Notes: a model not told the origin generated them from the sequence alone. A DNA stretch of 64,000 bases from Ophiobolus disseminans (GCA_010093685.1 MU006216.1:1-64000); one strand, 5' to 3'; positions 33,721 to 45,383 are shown, counted from the stretch's first letter. Numbers and translations are program-made.

Positions 33721-34201
33721 TCACCGCGCCTTCCACCCTACGGGCCTCCCCCTCACCGCAAGCGCAACCCACCCCGCAATCAAACACACGCCTCCCAACG
33801 GCGTCACCGGCCCCAGAAACTTGAACCGCTGCGCATCCAGCACGAGCAGATATATCGACCCCGAAAACATGGTCATGCCCGCTGTGAAGAGGCCCATGGC
33901 GAGCGTGTTTTGCGGTGAGACGACCGAGGCGAAGGTTAGCACGCAGGAGTGTATGAGCTGTGATGTGTGTGGGGTTAGTAGAGGGAATGCGACGGAGCTT
34001 AGGGGAATCCATGGAGGGGGTGGGGGTGGATGAGAAGGTATAGGGCGGATCGGGTAAACGAACTTGATACTGAGCAGCCGTGCCCCAATTCGCGAGTTTC
34101 GCTGGATCCGCGATGCGCTTCTTGAGGCCGTGGGCGCCGAAGGCGCCGATCATGACACTGGAAGCGCCGAAGAGGGTGCCGATGGTCCAGAAGGGGGGCA
34201 T
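33721..34201 (-). CDS. DUF423 small membrane protein
   Basis: Exons 34201-34064 and 33957-33721 give 124 residues. MPPFWTIGTLFGASSVMIGA is followed by FGAHGLKKR, the conserved start of DUF423 (YgdD-like) proteins; three more hydrophobic segments follow (FASVVSPQNTLAMGLFTAGM, a segment with SIYLLVL, and LGGVCLIAGWVALAV). Four transmembrane helices in total are predicted by eye. The family is found from bacteria to fungi; its function is unknown. The intron acceptor CACAG|CTC was chosen because it rejoins AAQYQ to LIHSCVL as in relatives. The first ATG in the frame lies far upstream (34333), but the family start is this one. Confidence 0.85.
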
Positions 34202-34592
34202 TGTGGGTGTTTCACGTGTTTTTGGTGTGGCGATGGTGGTGGGTTGGGATGTAGTTGGGGGAGGTGGGGAGCTTTGATGTGATGTGGTGTTGCGGAGTTC
34301 ACGGAGGTGAGCATGGTCTGTGCACGTGAGCATTAGTTCGATTTCGATGGGATGATTGACGAGGGGACTTCTTTTTTTCTGGTGGAAGATGGTTGTTTCT
34401 TAACTTGACACAGTCTACAAATTGTAGATTCTGCTTGCGTGCAATTGGAATGTTAGATGGTGACCTTTTCTCAAAGACCCAGGGTACCTGGGACACTTCA
34501 TCTTCCTTGAATCGCAGCAGCATTTCCATCAAGGTAAAATCATAATGCAAATCAGAAAGAACGATTGACTTTTGAACATTCATACCCCACCC

Positions 34593-35686
34593 CTAATGCC
34601 CAACCATGGCCTGCTGCGCCGGCGCATACCTATTCCCAGCCGGCTTTGCCCTATCAATAATCGCCCTCATCTCCGCCTTCTCCTCCTCGCTCAACTCCAC
34701 ATCCCGACTCCCCCAATTCTCCTCCAACCTGCCAGGCTTCGTGGTGCCAGGAATCGGAATCAACCCCTGGCTCGCCACCCACGCGAGTGCCACCTGGGGC
34801 GTGGTGCACCCCTTGCGCTTCGCCAACTTCTTCACCTCCTCGACGATAGCTTTATTCGCGTAGAAATTCTCGCCTTGGAATTTCGGCACCGAGCGCCGGA
34901 AGTCGTTGGGCGCGAAGTCGTCTGGCGTCGAGAAGTCGAAGTTGTCGACGAGCCAGCCGTGGCCGAGGGGCGAGTAAGCGACGTATGCGACGTTTAGTTC
35001 TGCGGCGGTGGAGATGAGGGAGTCGGTTTCGTGGAGGGTTTCGAAGGCGGAGTATTCGGCTTGGATGGCGTCGATGTGTGCGACTTTGATACATTAATAT
35101 ATATTCCATCTTCATATATGATGTGAGACAACGTACTTTCATTCGCCTTTCGGAGCGTCTTGGCTGAGCATTCGCTTAGACCAATGTACTTTGTCTTTCC
35201 TGCCTTGCGCAGTTCGTCCAGCGTGCCGATTGATTCTTCGAGCGGCGTGGCGGGGTCGATGCGGTGCAGGTAGTACAGATCGGGTGTGAAGCCCAGACGC
35301 TCGATGGTACCCTCGATGTACTCCTTAATATGAGCCGCCGAGTTTGTGACGCCGGATTCGTTGTTGAAGCATTTGATGCCACACTTGGATGCAACTGCAC
35401 ATCTCATGTCAGTAATCACAGCTGGTAAGGTGGGAGCGGGAAACATACTGAAAATCTTGTCGCGGACGTTGTGCTTGCGGATGAAGTCTCCAAGCAGCTT
35501 CTCATTCACTCCAGCTTGGTACACAACTGCAGTGTCCCAGAACGTGCAACCTAGCTCGATGGCTTTGAGGAGGACTGGCTCGGCTTGCTCAAGGCTGAGA
35601 TCGCTTCCGAGGCCGAAGCTGAGGCCCATGGCGCCGAAGCCTGGGCTTGGGACTTGGATGTCCTGGAACTGGAATGTTTTCACCAT
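34593..35686 (-). CDS. Aldo/keto reductase (AKR13/YakC-like)
   Basis: Exons 35686-35449, 35394-35137 and 35083-34593 encode 328 residues. The catalytic tetrad is readable: Asp in CTFWDTA, Tyr in VVYQ, Lys in FIASKCG and His in YYLHRIDP. The NADPH-binding end GLIPIPGTTKPGRLEEN is present. These enzymes reduce aldehydes or ketones with NADPH. The Met at 35686 (MVKTFQFQ) matches family N-termini; a longer frame from 35803 would add 39 residues rich in Arg and Ser, which could be a mitochondrial presequence. The substrate is not predictable. Confidence 0.9.
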
Positions 35687-36022
35687 TTTGGATGATGTGG
35701 TGCTAAAAGAGGATCGAGTTTGGGAATTGGAATAGGGGAGTTGGTGCTGGAATGGGCTTGCTCGAAGTGTACTCAAGCTGAGACGACGATTGAAGATTCG
35801 CATTGGAGTGGTTGCTCCCCATCCTTATATCCTTTGCTACCGGACATGACGTCCTCATATATGCCATCGGTATTTGTTCGGTAGAACCTGCATGGTCATC
35901 CTATTGCATTAGCGCCTTCAATGTATGATCTGCAGGTACGGCATATGTCCGCTAACCCCGGGGCGCCACCCGATCACGCCGTAGTTCTCCCGACGAGACT
36001 TTTCACACGCAGTGCGTAGGTA
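35687..36022. other. Upstream region of the aldo/keto reductase gene
   Basis: Contains the longer in-frame leader (to 35803) and a promoter; nothing else seen. Confidence 0.4.
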
Positions 36023-36302
36023 CAAGAGGGATGCATGTACGGATTGATCCCCACTTTTTCACACGGGCCATCGAAGCGCATTGAAAGTTCTTTACTCCAA
36101 TAGAGATATGTATATATTTCATGAACGCATGATGACTGTACATGCCAGGCAGTCCTCCAGGCTTGTGGAGGCCACAAACAATTCTGAGCCATGTAGCTAG
36201 TCCTGAATTGTATATAAAATACACTGTATTTGTGACAGATTCGATGCGCTTTGATGGGCCGTGTGAAAAAGTGGGGATCAATCCGTACATGCATCCCTCT
36301 TG
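36023..36302. mobile_element. MITE with about 60-bp terminal inverted repeats and TA target duplication
   Basis: A 280-bp segment begins CAAGAGGGATGCATGTACGG and ends with its reverse complement. The inverted arms stay nearly identical for about 60 bp, with few mismatches, and include CCCCACTTTTTCACACGG. TA stands on both sides (36021-36022 and 36303-36304). No coding capacity inside. TA duplication and long arms fit a Tc1/mariner-type non-autonomous element. Confidence 0.88.
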
Positions 36303-37145
36303 TAGTAGTATGTGGACAGAGCTTGTGTAAGATCCACATCTCGCACAAAGGAGTTTGAGTGTCCTGGTAACTCCGATATTTCCTGCTAGAAAGGCCCAAT
36401 CTTGCACTGTGGAACCTGTCCCTTCTACCCTCAACAATCAAAACTCTGCTCTGCATCGTTCTAAGTTCACCATCGGCGAGTTATTCGACGTCATCTTGTT
36501 ATGGATTGGCGTTACTTTCTTGTATCCTTGTACGCATACACCAGTCGTGTAACACCAACTTCCTACCTACGCGTCCTACAACACTTCAGTTGGCATGACC
36601 TATCACAAAGGAACCTTGGAAGTTTTGACTGAACGTCTTATGATTGCTGCCCGCATAAGATCGTTCCTAAGAAGGGGTTGGGCTCGGTGCGAGTGCAAAC
36701 GATGACGTAGCTAGGTACCCCACTTTCCTTCCTCAATACTCCCTGCTCCCCATCTTCACAGCAACCCATGCCAAGACATTACTCACGCTTGTCAAAGCTT
36801 TTCAGCACTAAACCGCTGCTTGGCCCAGAGTATGCAAGCAACTATCGTAACGACTTGCACTCGTCTGATTCGAGTAGCCTTGCAGGCATGTTCATCCTTC
36901 AAGCTCTGAGTCATTTCTTATCATGTTCAATCTTCAGGAATTACAGGTTCTTCGTTCCTTAAGTTCTTTATCTTCAGTCTTACAATCTTGCATAGTCTGT
37001 AGAATATACATAGTAATCCCCGTTACCTCACAGTTTCACACCTTTTGGGATTCGCACTATCAGTACGCTCAAAGTAACACCCGATTATCAACCGCAAGCT
37101 CTCCACTTCGCCATCTAAATCCCATCGCATTTGGTCTATACAAAC
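36303..37145. other. Gene-free stretch upstream of the GNAT gene
   Basis: Promoter region only; short frames without motifs. Confidence 0.4.
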
Positions 37146-37838
37146 ATGCCCCTCGAACTCCACCCCATCACCCCCTCCGACACCCTATCCTGGACCCGCA
37201 TCCGCGCCCTCGCCTACCGCGGCCCAACCCACGACTTCCTGCACAACGGACCCATCCGGGAATCCTCCATCGTAGCCGTCGCCGAGGACCGCAAGCGCAA
37301 CTTGACAAAACCGAACACATGGCATTGGAAAATCGTCGACACTGAACTCGCACCCAGCGCTGATGACCCGCCAGACAACGGAGGGAGGACAATTGCTATA
37401 TCAGTGTGGAGCATGTGTAATGTACCTAAGGAAGAGGGTGCGTCGGTGGATGTAAAAGTAGAAGTAAATACACCGCCCCCCTTCTTCCCTCCCGAACTCC
37501 GCATCGACGCTTTAACATCCCTCTTCGCTCCTCTGCGCTCCGCTCAAGCCGAGATAATGGGCACATCAGAACCGTATTTTATGCTCAACAGCCTGGCCAC
37601 GCATCCCGAGCAGCAGGGCCGCGGCGCCGCGAGCGTGATGCTGGATTGGGGACTCCGTGAGGCGGATCTCAGGGGCTTGAGGACCTATTTGGATGCGACA
37701 AGTGTGGCAAGGTCGGTGTATGAGAGGAGGGGATTTTGGGTGGTGAGGAGTGTGGAGTGGGATAGGCGCTGTTGGGGTGGGGAGGGGAGGGATGTGCATT
37801 TTTGTATGGTTAGAGAGGTAGGGGGAAGAGATAGATGA
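37146..37838 (+). CDS. GNAT-family N-acetyltransferase
   Basis: Intronless, 230 residues from MPLELHPITPSDTLSWTRIR. The acetyl-CoA binding motif is LATHPEQQGRGAASVMLDWG (Q/R-x-x-G-x-G/A type) and the fold ends with YLDATSVARSVYERRGF, the usual last helix-strand pair. Fungal GNATs of this shape are uncharacterised and modify small amines. A Pro-rich loop with VNTPPPFFPPELR lies before the core. Confidence 0.85.
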   Translation: MPLELHPITPSDTLSWTRIRALAYRGPTHDFLHNGPIRESSIVAVAEDRKRNLTKPNTWHWKIVDTELAPSADDPPDNGGRTIAISVWSMCNVPKEEGASVDVKVEVNTPPPFFPPELRIDALTSLFAPLRSAQAEIMGTSEPYFMLNSLATHPEQQGRGAASVMLDWGLREADLRGLRTYLDATSVARSVYERRGFWVVRSVEWDRRCWGGEGRDVHFCMVREVGGRDR

Positions 37839-37960
37839 GTGACTAGGATGTGTGTGTTGTTATAGGAATGATGTTGAAGGTATGTATGGAGGCAGTACCT
37901 TTCTCAATCATGCTCCATATGTGTGTAACTCCTCAACTTCCTCAATCCATACCACCATCC

Positions 37961-39296
37961 TCAACCAGCCCTCCCCGCAACCCTAAACACATGCTCATGC
38001 ACGACATTCTTGCCCTCATTCCTCACACTAGTCTCCTCCCTGACTGCCCTATCCTCTCTCACAGCCCTCCTCTTCCTTCCCGCCCCACCCTCACCACCGG
38101 GCGCATCCTCAATCGTAAAGAACATATGCAACTCCTTCCTCTTCGGCTCCAGGAAGCCCACATTATAATCATTAGTAAGAACCGTAACTTTCGTAACATG
38201 TTCAATCCCCAGTTCCTCTTTATGCCCACTCAGCACATGCGCCGCCGTCGCGCCAATCGGCGAACCAACAAGTGCCTGGCCCTCTTCAGAATCGATGTCA
38301 AACGACGCACCCGGCCAGGGTGTGAGTTTCTCGACCTTCGTGCTCTTGAATGCTCGAACGACGAGTTCGGACGTCGCGTCGTTGACGACGTTGTATGCGG
38401 CGTAGACGCGCAGGTTCTTGACGTTGGGGTTGGAGCGGTACCAGTAGCCCCAGTAGATGTTGGAGAGGAAGCGGAAGTTGGGGAGTTCGTTGGGCTCGGC
38501 TTTGCGGCCCCAGTTCTCGGGGTAGGTTACTGCGATACTGGAGGATTCGAAGTTTAGGGCGATTATGCCGCCGCCTTTGAGGTTGAGGGCGAAATCGAAG
38601 TATGCGCCTGTAGCCTGGAGATTTTGGGGTTAGATATTGGTGGTTCGTGTGGGTTCAGGCGTACTTACAACGTACTGCTCGCCATCGGCTTCATACTTTT
38701 GGTCCTTCACTGCCTCCTTGCTGGTCTTGTCCGCATGCATAATTCTCAGGCACTCATTATCTCCATCGACAACGTTGCCATCATTGTCACGACGAGGTTA
38801 AGCGTTCATGCCAAAAGCATTCCAGGCCGTAGCTAGACGTTTCTTCTCGAAGTCGCACGTTTTGCCCTTCAGCAAGGCAGGATCGTTGTTATGCTAGTAC
38901 CACTTCTGATAGGCGTCTGCATAGTTGATGTCAACTATGGTCGGCTCTACGTAGGGCAATGTACAAACCCTTGAGGTCACCTTTCCACGCAATTGCTGCG
39001 GAAGGTGGGGTACGAGTATCTTTCTGGAGAAATCCCGCGGCCCGATCTGGAGCCTCCATGATGCACTTGAGGTGATGACCCTTGTCCACGTACTTCTTCC
39101 ACATGGCGTCATCAGCGAACTTGGCCGGATCGAACCGGGCCTGGAGCTTGCCGGAACGCTCAGGAGGTCCATTTGGAATGTCAAGCGTCTCAAGCGATTC
39201 CGCAACATTGGCCGATAGCGAAGATGAGCCCAGGACTCTACCATGAGCCGCCAAAACCAAGGCCACAGCCACAGTGAGCAGTGTTGAGAGCAGCAT
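37961..39296 (-). pseudogene. Disabled secreted-protein gene (family 2, copy 1)
   Basis: The leader MLLSTLLTVAVALVLAAHG is a good signal peptide. Exons 39296-38969, 38934-38669 and 38614-37961 keep one frame, but exon 2 contains TAG at 38894-38896 and TAA at 38798-38800. The reading frame on both sides remains coherent, and exon 3 (218 codons) is open. Family 2 shows a GAYF block right after an intron and then a long conserved part (VGSPIGATAAHVL here, SPNGA(G/R)FAHFLIQRK in the copies at 56203 and 58187). The C-terminus is highly basic (GRKRRAVREDRAVREE). Family function unknown; I know no named domain. Editing or readthrough is unlikely with two stops. Confidence 0.6.
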
Positions 39297-39773
39297 ATTG
39301 TATCTTTCTGGTTGTTGATAGAGAGGATTGGAAATGTATGAGAAAAGAAGTTGGGCTAATTGAGAATGTAAGAAGAGCAGTGAGCACCGTTTGTGGGGCA
39401 TGCTAGCGTCAGCTACGTGATACTGAGGTAAAGGTCGGCGGAAGGCGCAGCAAACTGGGAAAGAGGAAGTCAACGAGCGGTTGCTGATCCAGCTTATGCT
39501 AATCCAGATCAACATCGAGTTAACTGAACTTAAAGGATCTGTCAATGGATTAGGAGCATGAGAAGGGTTCTCCCATGTTAGATAACATAACTGGCTTCGT
39601 CAATCATACTTATCGTATCGAGGGACAAAAAGGCGGTGTATCGAAACACTGCATTTCGTCTTCCACCAGAAGCAAGCATTATTCATTCACATCCTTGTGC
39701 CCCCTTGCATTCGTGTTCAACCTAGTCTTAGCCACCCCGCCCACTACCACCTCAACACCCTCTATCACCACCC
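39297..39773. other. Intergenic stretch
   Basis: Promoter of the gene at 37961-39296 and the 3' flank of the P450 gene. Confidence 0.4.
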
Positions 39774-41513
39774 CTAATCCTTATAAAAACCCCTCGTCCT
39801 CTCCTCCCCCATCTCCAACACCCTTCTCGCAAGATCCCCAGACCCATCTCTCGGACTCAGCTTAACTTTAAAGTCCCTCGGAATCGCCACCAACGCCGAC
39901 TTAATAGCATTATAGTCCACATAATTCGTATTCGGCGGCTCAGTCGCGCTCGCCTCGATTTTATACAGCGACAAAATGCGGAACAACGCGCTGTAGATGA
40001 GCTTGCTGGCAATGGTGGCGCCGGGACAGGAACGGCTGCCGGCGCCGAAGGAGAGGTGCGGCGTACTTGGGGTGGGCTTCTCGGTGTGTGTGGATGTTGG
40101 GAAGAAGGGGGGTGTGAGCCAGCGTTCGGGGTTGAAGGTGGCGGCGTCGGGGCCCCAGTAGTCGGTGTCTAAAAATATTAGTTACTTGTAGAGTGGGTAT
40201 AACTAGGGTAAATTACCGTGGTTCCCCGCTTGTGCATTGATCAACACCATCGTGCCTTTCGGAATGACTGCCTCACCCCATCGCACATCGCTCATAGTTT
40301 TGCGCGGAAGACTCATGTTGCTGACTGTGTAGTAGCGTCCAGCTTCTTTCACGATAGCGTTCAGATATGGCACGCTCTCTTTTTCAAAGTCGGATGCCCA
40401 TGCATCGTTGATCTTGCCGTCGGGATACATCTTCATGATCTCCTGGTAAGCCTTCTCTTGAGACTTCTGGCCCTCTGGAGTCGACAACGAGCCGATACAC
40501 GACACAAGCGTGCCTGGTATCGTTTCGAAGCCGCCCGACACTAGTGATAGGCATATAGAGCTGACTTCCACACCAGTGAGCCGTGTCTCTTCGTCCTTGA
40601 GGATGGCAGCACTGATGCAAGGCTTGTCGGTACCCTCCTTGATCATATCGCGCACTTTGTCGAGGAGCTCGTTGAGGTATTTGTCTCGCCTTTCACGCAG
40701 CTCTTTTGATCGACGGTTCTTTTCGTTATTAGGTAGATAACGCAGGATGGGAATGTAGTCCTGGTAGTTCTCCGAGGCGGAACGAAGTAGTGAGATTGCG
40801 GACCCAACGTGGAGGATCTCGCGAAGCAGATCGTCATACACCTCATCCATGCGAATGCCATAGCATAGAGTGAGCGTAGTGTTGAGCGCATACCGCTGAA
40901 TGTACGGTCGGATACTGATTTCGGTTCCGCCCTTGCTGTCACGCTGCAGGTCGCGGACGATGCAGTACGACTCGACATCAAACATGTTGTAGTAGTTCTT
41001 CATCATAGCTTTGCTTAGTGTCGTAGAGGCGGCTTTTCGCTTGTTCCGACAGCTCTCGTCCCATGGTGAGCTTCCGATCGTGAATCCCTGGGTGGATGAA
41101 ATGACACCGTGAAAGGTATAGAGCTTGGGTCGGTCAATCAGGCCTTGAGAGTTGGACACTAATATCTTCTTGCAGTCATCGAAGGAGCTGACAATCACGG
41201 CACGAGTGTTTCCCAGTCTGATTTGGAACACTGAGTGGCCATATTGACGCCACCACTTCTCGCATACTGTTGCATGGTCGTCTCCAAGCTGAGTGAGGTG
41301 GCCAGTGATGGGTAGCGCGCCTGGAATTTCTGGAATGCCGCGGATATGACGGATGTCAGTTCGTGTAAGTAGCTGGAGATGTCAGTGTATGTTCAGATGA
41401 ATATAGGCATCGGATGTCATTACCTTGTAGATAGACGCCAAGCCGACTACAGCCACTAGCAGCAGCGCGCCATACCCGAACGGTGTTTCCCTCAAGTGTA
41501 GCAACCTATCCAT
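39774..41513 (-). CDS. Cytochrome P450 (CYP504-like, aromatic acid hydroxylase type)
   Basis: Exons 41513-41424, 41372-40217 and 40168-39774 encode 546 residues. A membrane anchor GALLLVAVVGLASIY follows MDRLLHLRETPFG. The I-helix is LSLVSGGFETIPGT, the K-helix ExxR is VKEAGRYY, the splice across intron 2 restores NHDTDYW, and the haem loop is FGAGSRSCPG. The SGGFET-IPG helix resembles CYP504 phenylacetate hydroxylases (PhacA), so a role in breakdown of phenylacetate-like acids is a guess. Its neighbours do not form a catabolic cluster. Confidence 0.88.
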
Positions 41514-41926
41514 GATCAGAAACTCCCGGAATAAAGATCAATGGCTACACAGAGTTACTGCAGAGTAAAAACAGCCGTCATGTTCCCAAGATAAATACGG
41601 CCCCTCACGGACACCTAGTATGACGGCAGTAGAGCGCCGAGTGGGGTCGTTCGGCTCCGTTCCGAAGATTGCGGAATTGCTTATCAACACCACCACTTTT
41701 GCAATGAATAATCGAAGTACTGACACCGTCAATTGACCAACTCTGTGTGCGATAAGAGAGATTTGACAGTATCCGCCGTTTCTCTACAATTGGAAATTGG
41801 GCCTCAGCTCTGGAAAACTTAAAACGCGAAAACGCCTGAACATCGAAACCAAAGCGGGGACAGAATCGACAGCGACGGCAAAAGGAAGTGATATACCTTC
41901 ATCCAACATGTCCTTATTCAGAAGCC
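41514..41926. other. Intergenic stretch
   Basis: Promoter side of the P450 gene; no gene seen. Confidence 0.4.
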
Positions 41927-42508
41927 TCAGATGTCCAGGACCTTGGCCCACCCAACCTCCCCACCACCACTCCCATCCTCATTCCCCGCCTTCCTCTCAA
42001 ATTCGTCATACTCCTTTCCACTCCCAAAGACACACACCTCAACCCACTCCTCCCTCCCATCCACCCCATCAACACGCCACCCCCCCTCAATCCTCCCCTC
42101 CCGTTCATCCTTCTCAACCCTCCTCTCAACCTCCCTCCCATCCTCCCTCCCCTCCACAACCTCCCTCCTAACACCCACCACGCCCCCGTCCCCCGGGCCC
42201 GGCAAGCCCATCTCCCCCCTCTCCACCCCAACATGCAGCAGCCACTCGACGCTTACATCGCCCTGCAGACTCTTCAGCGTGGCTTGGTTCGGCGCGCTGG
42301 GAATGAAATGATTCATATGTTGGTCGAGCGACTCCCATGAGCCGAAGATGTAGATGAGCGAGGGGGAGGAGAGGGATTGGAAGAAGGACATGGAGTGGCC
42401 TGTGAAGGCGCGGTTGACGATGTTGGCGTGGGCGAGTTTGGTGAGGAGGGAGGGCGTGGAGGGCGTGAGAGGGGGGGTGAGGCGGAGGAGGGCGATTTCG
42501 GTTATCAT
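41927..42508 (-). CDS. Dimeric alpha-beta-barrel (ABM-like) protein
   Basis: 193 residues, intronless. The first half, starting MITEIALLRLTPPLT and with IYIFGSWESLDQHMNHFIPS, matches a fungal family with an antibiotic-biosynthesis-monooxygenase-like fold (ferredoxin-like dimer). VEWLLHVGVERGEMGLPG follows. The second half is a low-complexity, Glu/Arg/Gly-rich stretch produced by a strong purine bias on this strand, then EVCVFGSGKEYDEFERK. Enzyme activity is not established for this group. Confidence 0.6.
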   Translation of the reverse strand: MITEIALLRLTPPLTPSTPSLLTKLAHANIVNRAFTGHSMSFFQSLSSPSLIYIFGSWESLDQHMNHFIPSAPNQATLKSLQGDVSVEWLLHVGVERGEMGLPGPGDGGVVGVRREVVEGREDGREVERRVEKDEREGRIEGGWRVDGVDGREEWVEVCVFGSGKEYDEFERKAGNEDGSGGGEVGWAKVLDI

Positions 42509-42957
42509 TGTTGAGGAGCAAGGTGGAAATATCGGTATCGATTTGTGGAGATGTTGTAGTAGTAAGAGTATTAGTAAGGATTAGAAAGGTGCTTTTAAGT
42601 AGAAACGCCAAGCATTTTGCGTGTCAGGCAACTGCTGCTTGCGCGTACGATGTGCATTGGATAGCTTACTAAGCGTACAGGGAAATGAGTCGCGACGCCA
42701 CGCGAAGTGCTTGAAGCCTCCGGTGGGCTGTCTTCAGAGGCTGGGGATCGATGTATGACTCCGTACCTACGTTATGCAGTCTCGACGAACGTACACCGAT
42801 ATCGATCATTAGGTTACTCCTGCCTTTTCAGCACTGCAACGAATTTAGCAAGAAAAAGCAGTGTAATATGTGGGTATCATTCAACTGTCCTCTGGTCTGC
42901 AGTCTGTATTGCATGTAACACCATACCATGCATCTTCCACTGTCTTCCACCATCTCT
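42509..42957. other. Intergenic stretch
   Basis: Between the ABM-like gene start and the IMP4 stop; no gene seen. Confidence 0.4.
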
Positions 42958-44099
42958 TCACAGGTAATCCTTCTTGCGCCCAGTCCTCGTATACTGATTG
43001 AGATGCCACTCAACATCGCCTTCCTTGTTATCCAGCGTGCCGGCGCGAATCTCAAACAGCCTCATACTCATTCGCGGCCCGACTTCAGCTAGCTCGACGG
43101 CCTGGTATCCGGTCTTGACGAAAACGTGATGTCGGACTTCGATCGTGTCTTCGATGTTCTTGAACCTGTCGCTGCTGTTAGATTGTGTGCTTTGAAACTT
43201 GGTGTTGTAACGTACGTGACGACTCGATTCCCGACCTTCGCTGTGCCCTCCCTTGGTGGGAAGAGGTGCTTGAGTACCTGCACGATCCTCTGTCCCAGTT
43301 TTGTCGAGAAGCCCTCGAAGATGAGATGAGGGTAGCTTTCGGAGACTGTTCCTCTTGCGCTGTTCGGGATGTCCGCTCTTAATACCACGTTGTCTGGATG
43401 TGGTTAGTCCTGAGGTTGATTTGACTTCGCTGGAGCAAACTAACGCAGCGAGAAGCTTGCCGTCGGGCCGTGTGGGAAATGTGAAACTACTCAAGATCAG
43501 TATTGTCCGCCACCGTGCTGCCATTCAAGAGGACATACCCGTTAGTGCGGTCGGCGTTCCACGATGCTCGTGCAACTGGGGTCATGTCAGAAATATTTCC
43601 ACCAAAAGCTCGTCAGGCTTACCAGTATCAAATCACTCAAGCCTGATGCCTGTGCGCTTCCCACCAGGTTGCTCAAAACGAGGTTTCCGCGATTCAATCT
43701 GATGCTCGTCGGGAGTCTAAAGCCACAAATTAGTGTTTGTCATCCACGTGATGGTTATTTCACTGCTTACAGCAGCCTGATCTCCTTCGCAAACGTCCCC
43801 AGTCTCGAACTGGGGTCTCTCGAAGTTGTGACCAATATCCTCGGATCCACCACGCCGCTCAACTGTGCATATTCATCGTCCAGACCCAGCTCTTCTTCAG
43901 CCGTCCGATCTGCGCGCGACTCATCGTACTTGTAGTCTTGGCGCAGTGCTTCGTCGTCGGCGACCTCTCTGCTGAGTGGCTTCCCAGAGGCGAGCGACTG
44001 TTTGAGGGCGGCGCGCTTGTCGGCAAGTTCGGCTTCGCGGAGCGTCAAAGCGCGTCGGTATAGGTAGTCGCGGCGCTCACGTGCGTTTTTGCGTATCAT
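42958..44099 (-). CDS. imp4: U3 snoRNP protein Imp4
   Basis: Six exons on the minus strand (44099-43771, 43716-43623, 43575-43539, 43486-43445, 43393-43216, 43165-42958) encode 295 residues, the expected Imp4 length. MIRKNARERRDYLYRRALTL is the conserved start; the Brix domain has RILVTTSRDPSSRL, RLNRGN, LVLSNLVGSAQASG, HEHRGTP, PHLIFEGF and ends with GPRMSMRLFEIRAGTLD and GRKKDYL. Imp4 works in 18S rRNA processing with Mpp10 and Imp3. Two exons are under 45 bp, and all introns are GT..AG. Confidence 0.95.
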
Positions 44100-44537
44100 G
44101 GTTGTGGTGTTGGGTGTGATGTGAGGAGAGTTGGTGGTTGAAGGCCTCAAAAATTTGGAGGGTGATGCAGCCAATCACGGCAGAGCGGACCCCCGACTCC
44201 ATCCCATCTCTCACGGAACGCCCAGCTTGGCTATCTTCATCACATCGCCCCCCATCCATCGCCTGCCAAATGATAGCAGCTGTATAAGCTCGACGGGCTT
44301 TCCAAATAATGTTTTTTGACCTCCATTTACGTGGAGATAGACAGGGCACACCAACCGACGTCACTGACATCACATCTTTTACAAGCGATCAGACAAAGCA
44401 GGAGGCGATTTTTATATTTCCGAGCATCAAGTATTCACTCCTCTCCGAATTCCATTATCTCCACACCTCAGGGTGCCGCCTCTATCCTTCCCCACGGGTG
44501 ACCATATCTCGAGACCTGCACTGACGCACCAACCCCA
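44100..44537. other. Intergenic stretch
   Basis: IMP4 promoter region; marks the border between housekeeping genes and the secreted-protein island. Confidence 0.4.
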
Positions 44538-45383
44538 TCAGTAGCGGAAGCATGCGTACCGAGTCGCCAGCATGCGGGAGAAGGTTCCATCAGCGTTACC
44601 CTTGGCCGTGCCGATCCTCTCGGAGCCACCGCGACCGTCATGGGCACTGTGGGGGAGTTAGCGTCATATCCTGAAAATAAGAGCTTAATACCCTCGCAAG
44701 CTTTTTGGGCAGTGTTCGACGTCCGCAAACGCCTGCGAGGTTACCCAGGACGTACTAACCTATACCACCAGCATTCACAGCCCTCGTTGACGTGATAGAA
44801 CTCTGGCATGAACCCCTCGCTCTCGACGGCGAAGTTGTTCAGCATATCAGGCTTGTAGCCGGTATTGTGGAGGGTCTGCTGGCCGAACCTGTCCTGGTCG
44901 ATCGTGAAACCACATGGAGCGGATCCGTCTCTGCTTACTTTATCGAGCGCGCGAGGGGTGACTGTGACGGGCCAGCACTTGTAGAAGGCGACCCACTTGT
45001 CGAAGGCACCGGACGTAGGGCCAGCGAACTCGCCAATAGGCCATCCGACACCGCGGCTAGCTTCGCTGCATTATCACTGCTTCAGCAAAATCCTAATAGT
45101 GCTCTGAGGTTATCCAGGTCCTATTCAGCCTCACTTACGTGTAGAAGATGCAGTGATGGCCGGCGTTGACCTGGTAGGTGACAGGGCGCGGGTAGTTGCC
45201 GTTGTCGACCCTGTCGTCGAACCACTTGATCCAGTTATCCAGGTCGGACTTCATCTCGTAGGTAACACCCTTGTCAGTGACCACGCTGCCAGCGATACCC
45301 GCGGTGACATCAACCAGGGCCAATGGGGACGCGAGGGCCAGAGTCGCAGTGACGGCGCTGATGAGTAGGTTGAGGAAGCGCAT
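44538..45383 (-). CDS. Secreted protein with two copies of the CxC/intron module (SSP family, two-module member)
   Basis: Exons 45383-45139, 45065-44760 and 44646-44538 encode 219 residues. The signal peptide is MRFLNLLISAVTATLALASP. Two modules can be aligned: YQVNAGHHCIFY, then a phase-2 intron, then FYKCW; and YHVNEGCECWWY, then a phase-2 intron, then RYACFRY at the C-terminus. Both share Y-x-V-N-x-G-x-x-C-x-x-Y. The single-module proteins in this island have the same arrangement once. Module 2 also has the early Cys-Gly pair (APCGF) seen in the small members. Mature cysteines suggest disulfides, so an extracellular role is likely. All splice sites are canonical and there are no stops. Function unknown; effector-like by size, secretion and neighbourhood. 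Confidence 0.75.

Noticed and set aside
37850..38557. 235-codon open frame on the plus strand
   Set aside because: Antisense to the family-2 secreted gene, whose minus-strand frame aligns with its paralogs.
11813..41513. Secondary-metabolite gene cluster (reductase, FAD oxidase, aldo/keto reductase, P450)
   Set aside because: The enzymes are spread over 30 kb among housekeeping genes and there is no polyketide or peptide synthase.
41797..42340. Pro/Ser-rich plus-strand frames
   Set aside because: Low-complexity pyrimidine tract; the minus strand encodes the ABM-like protein.
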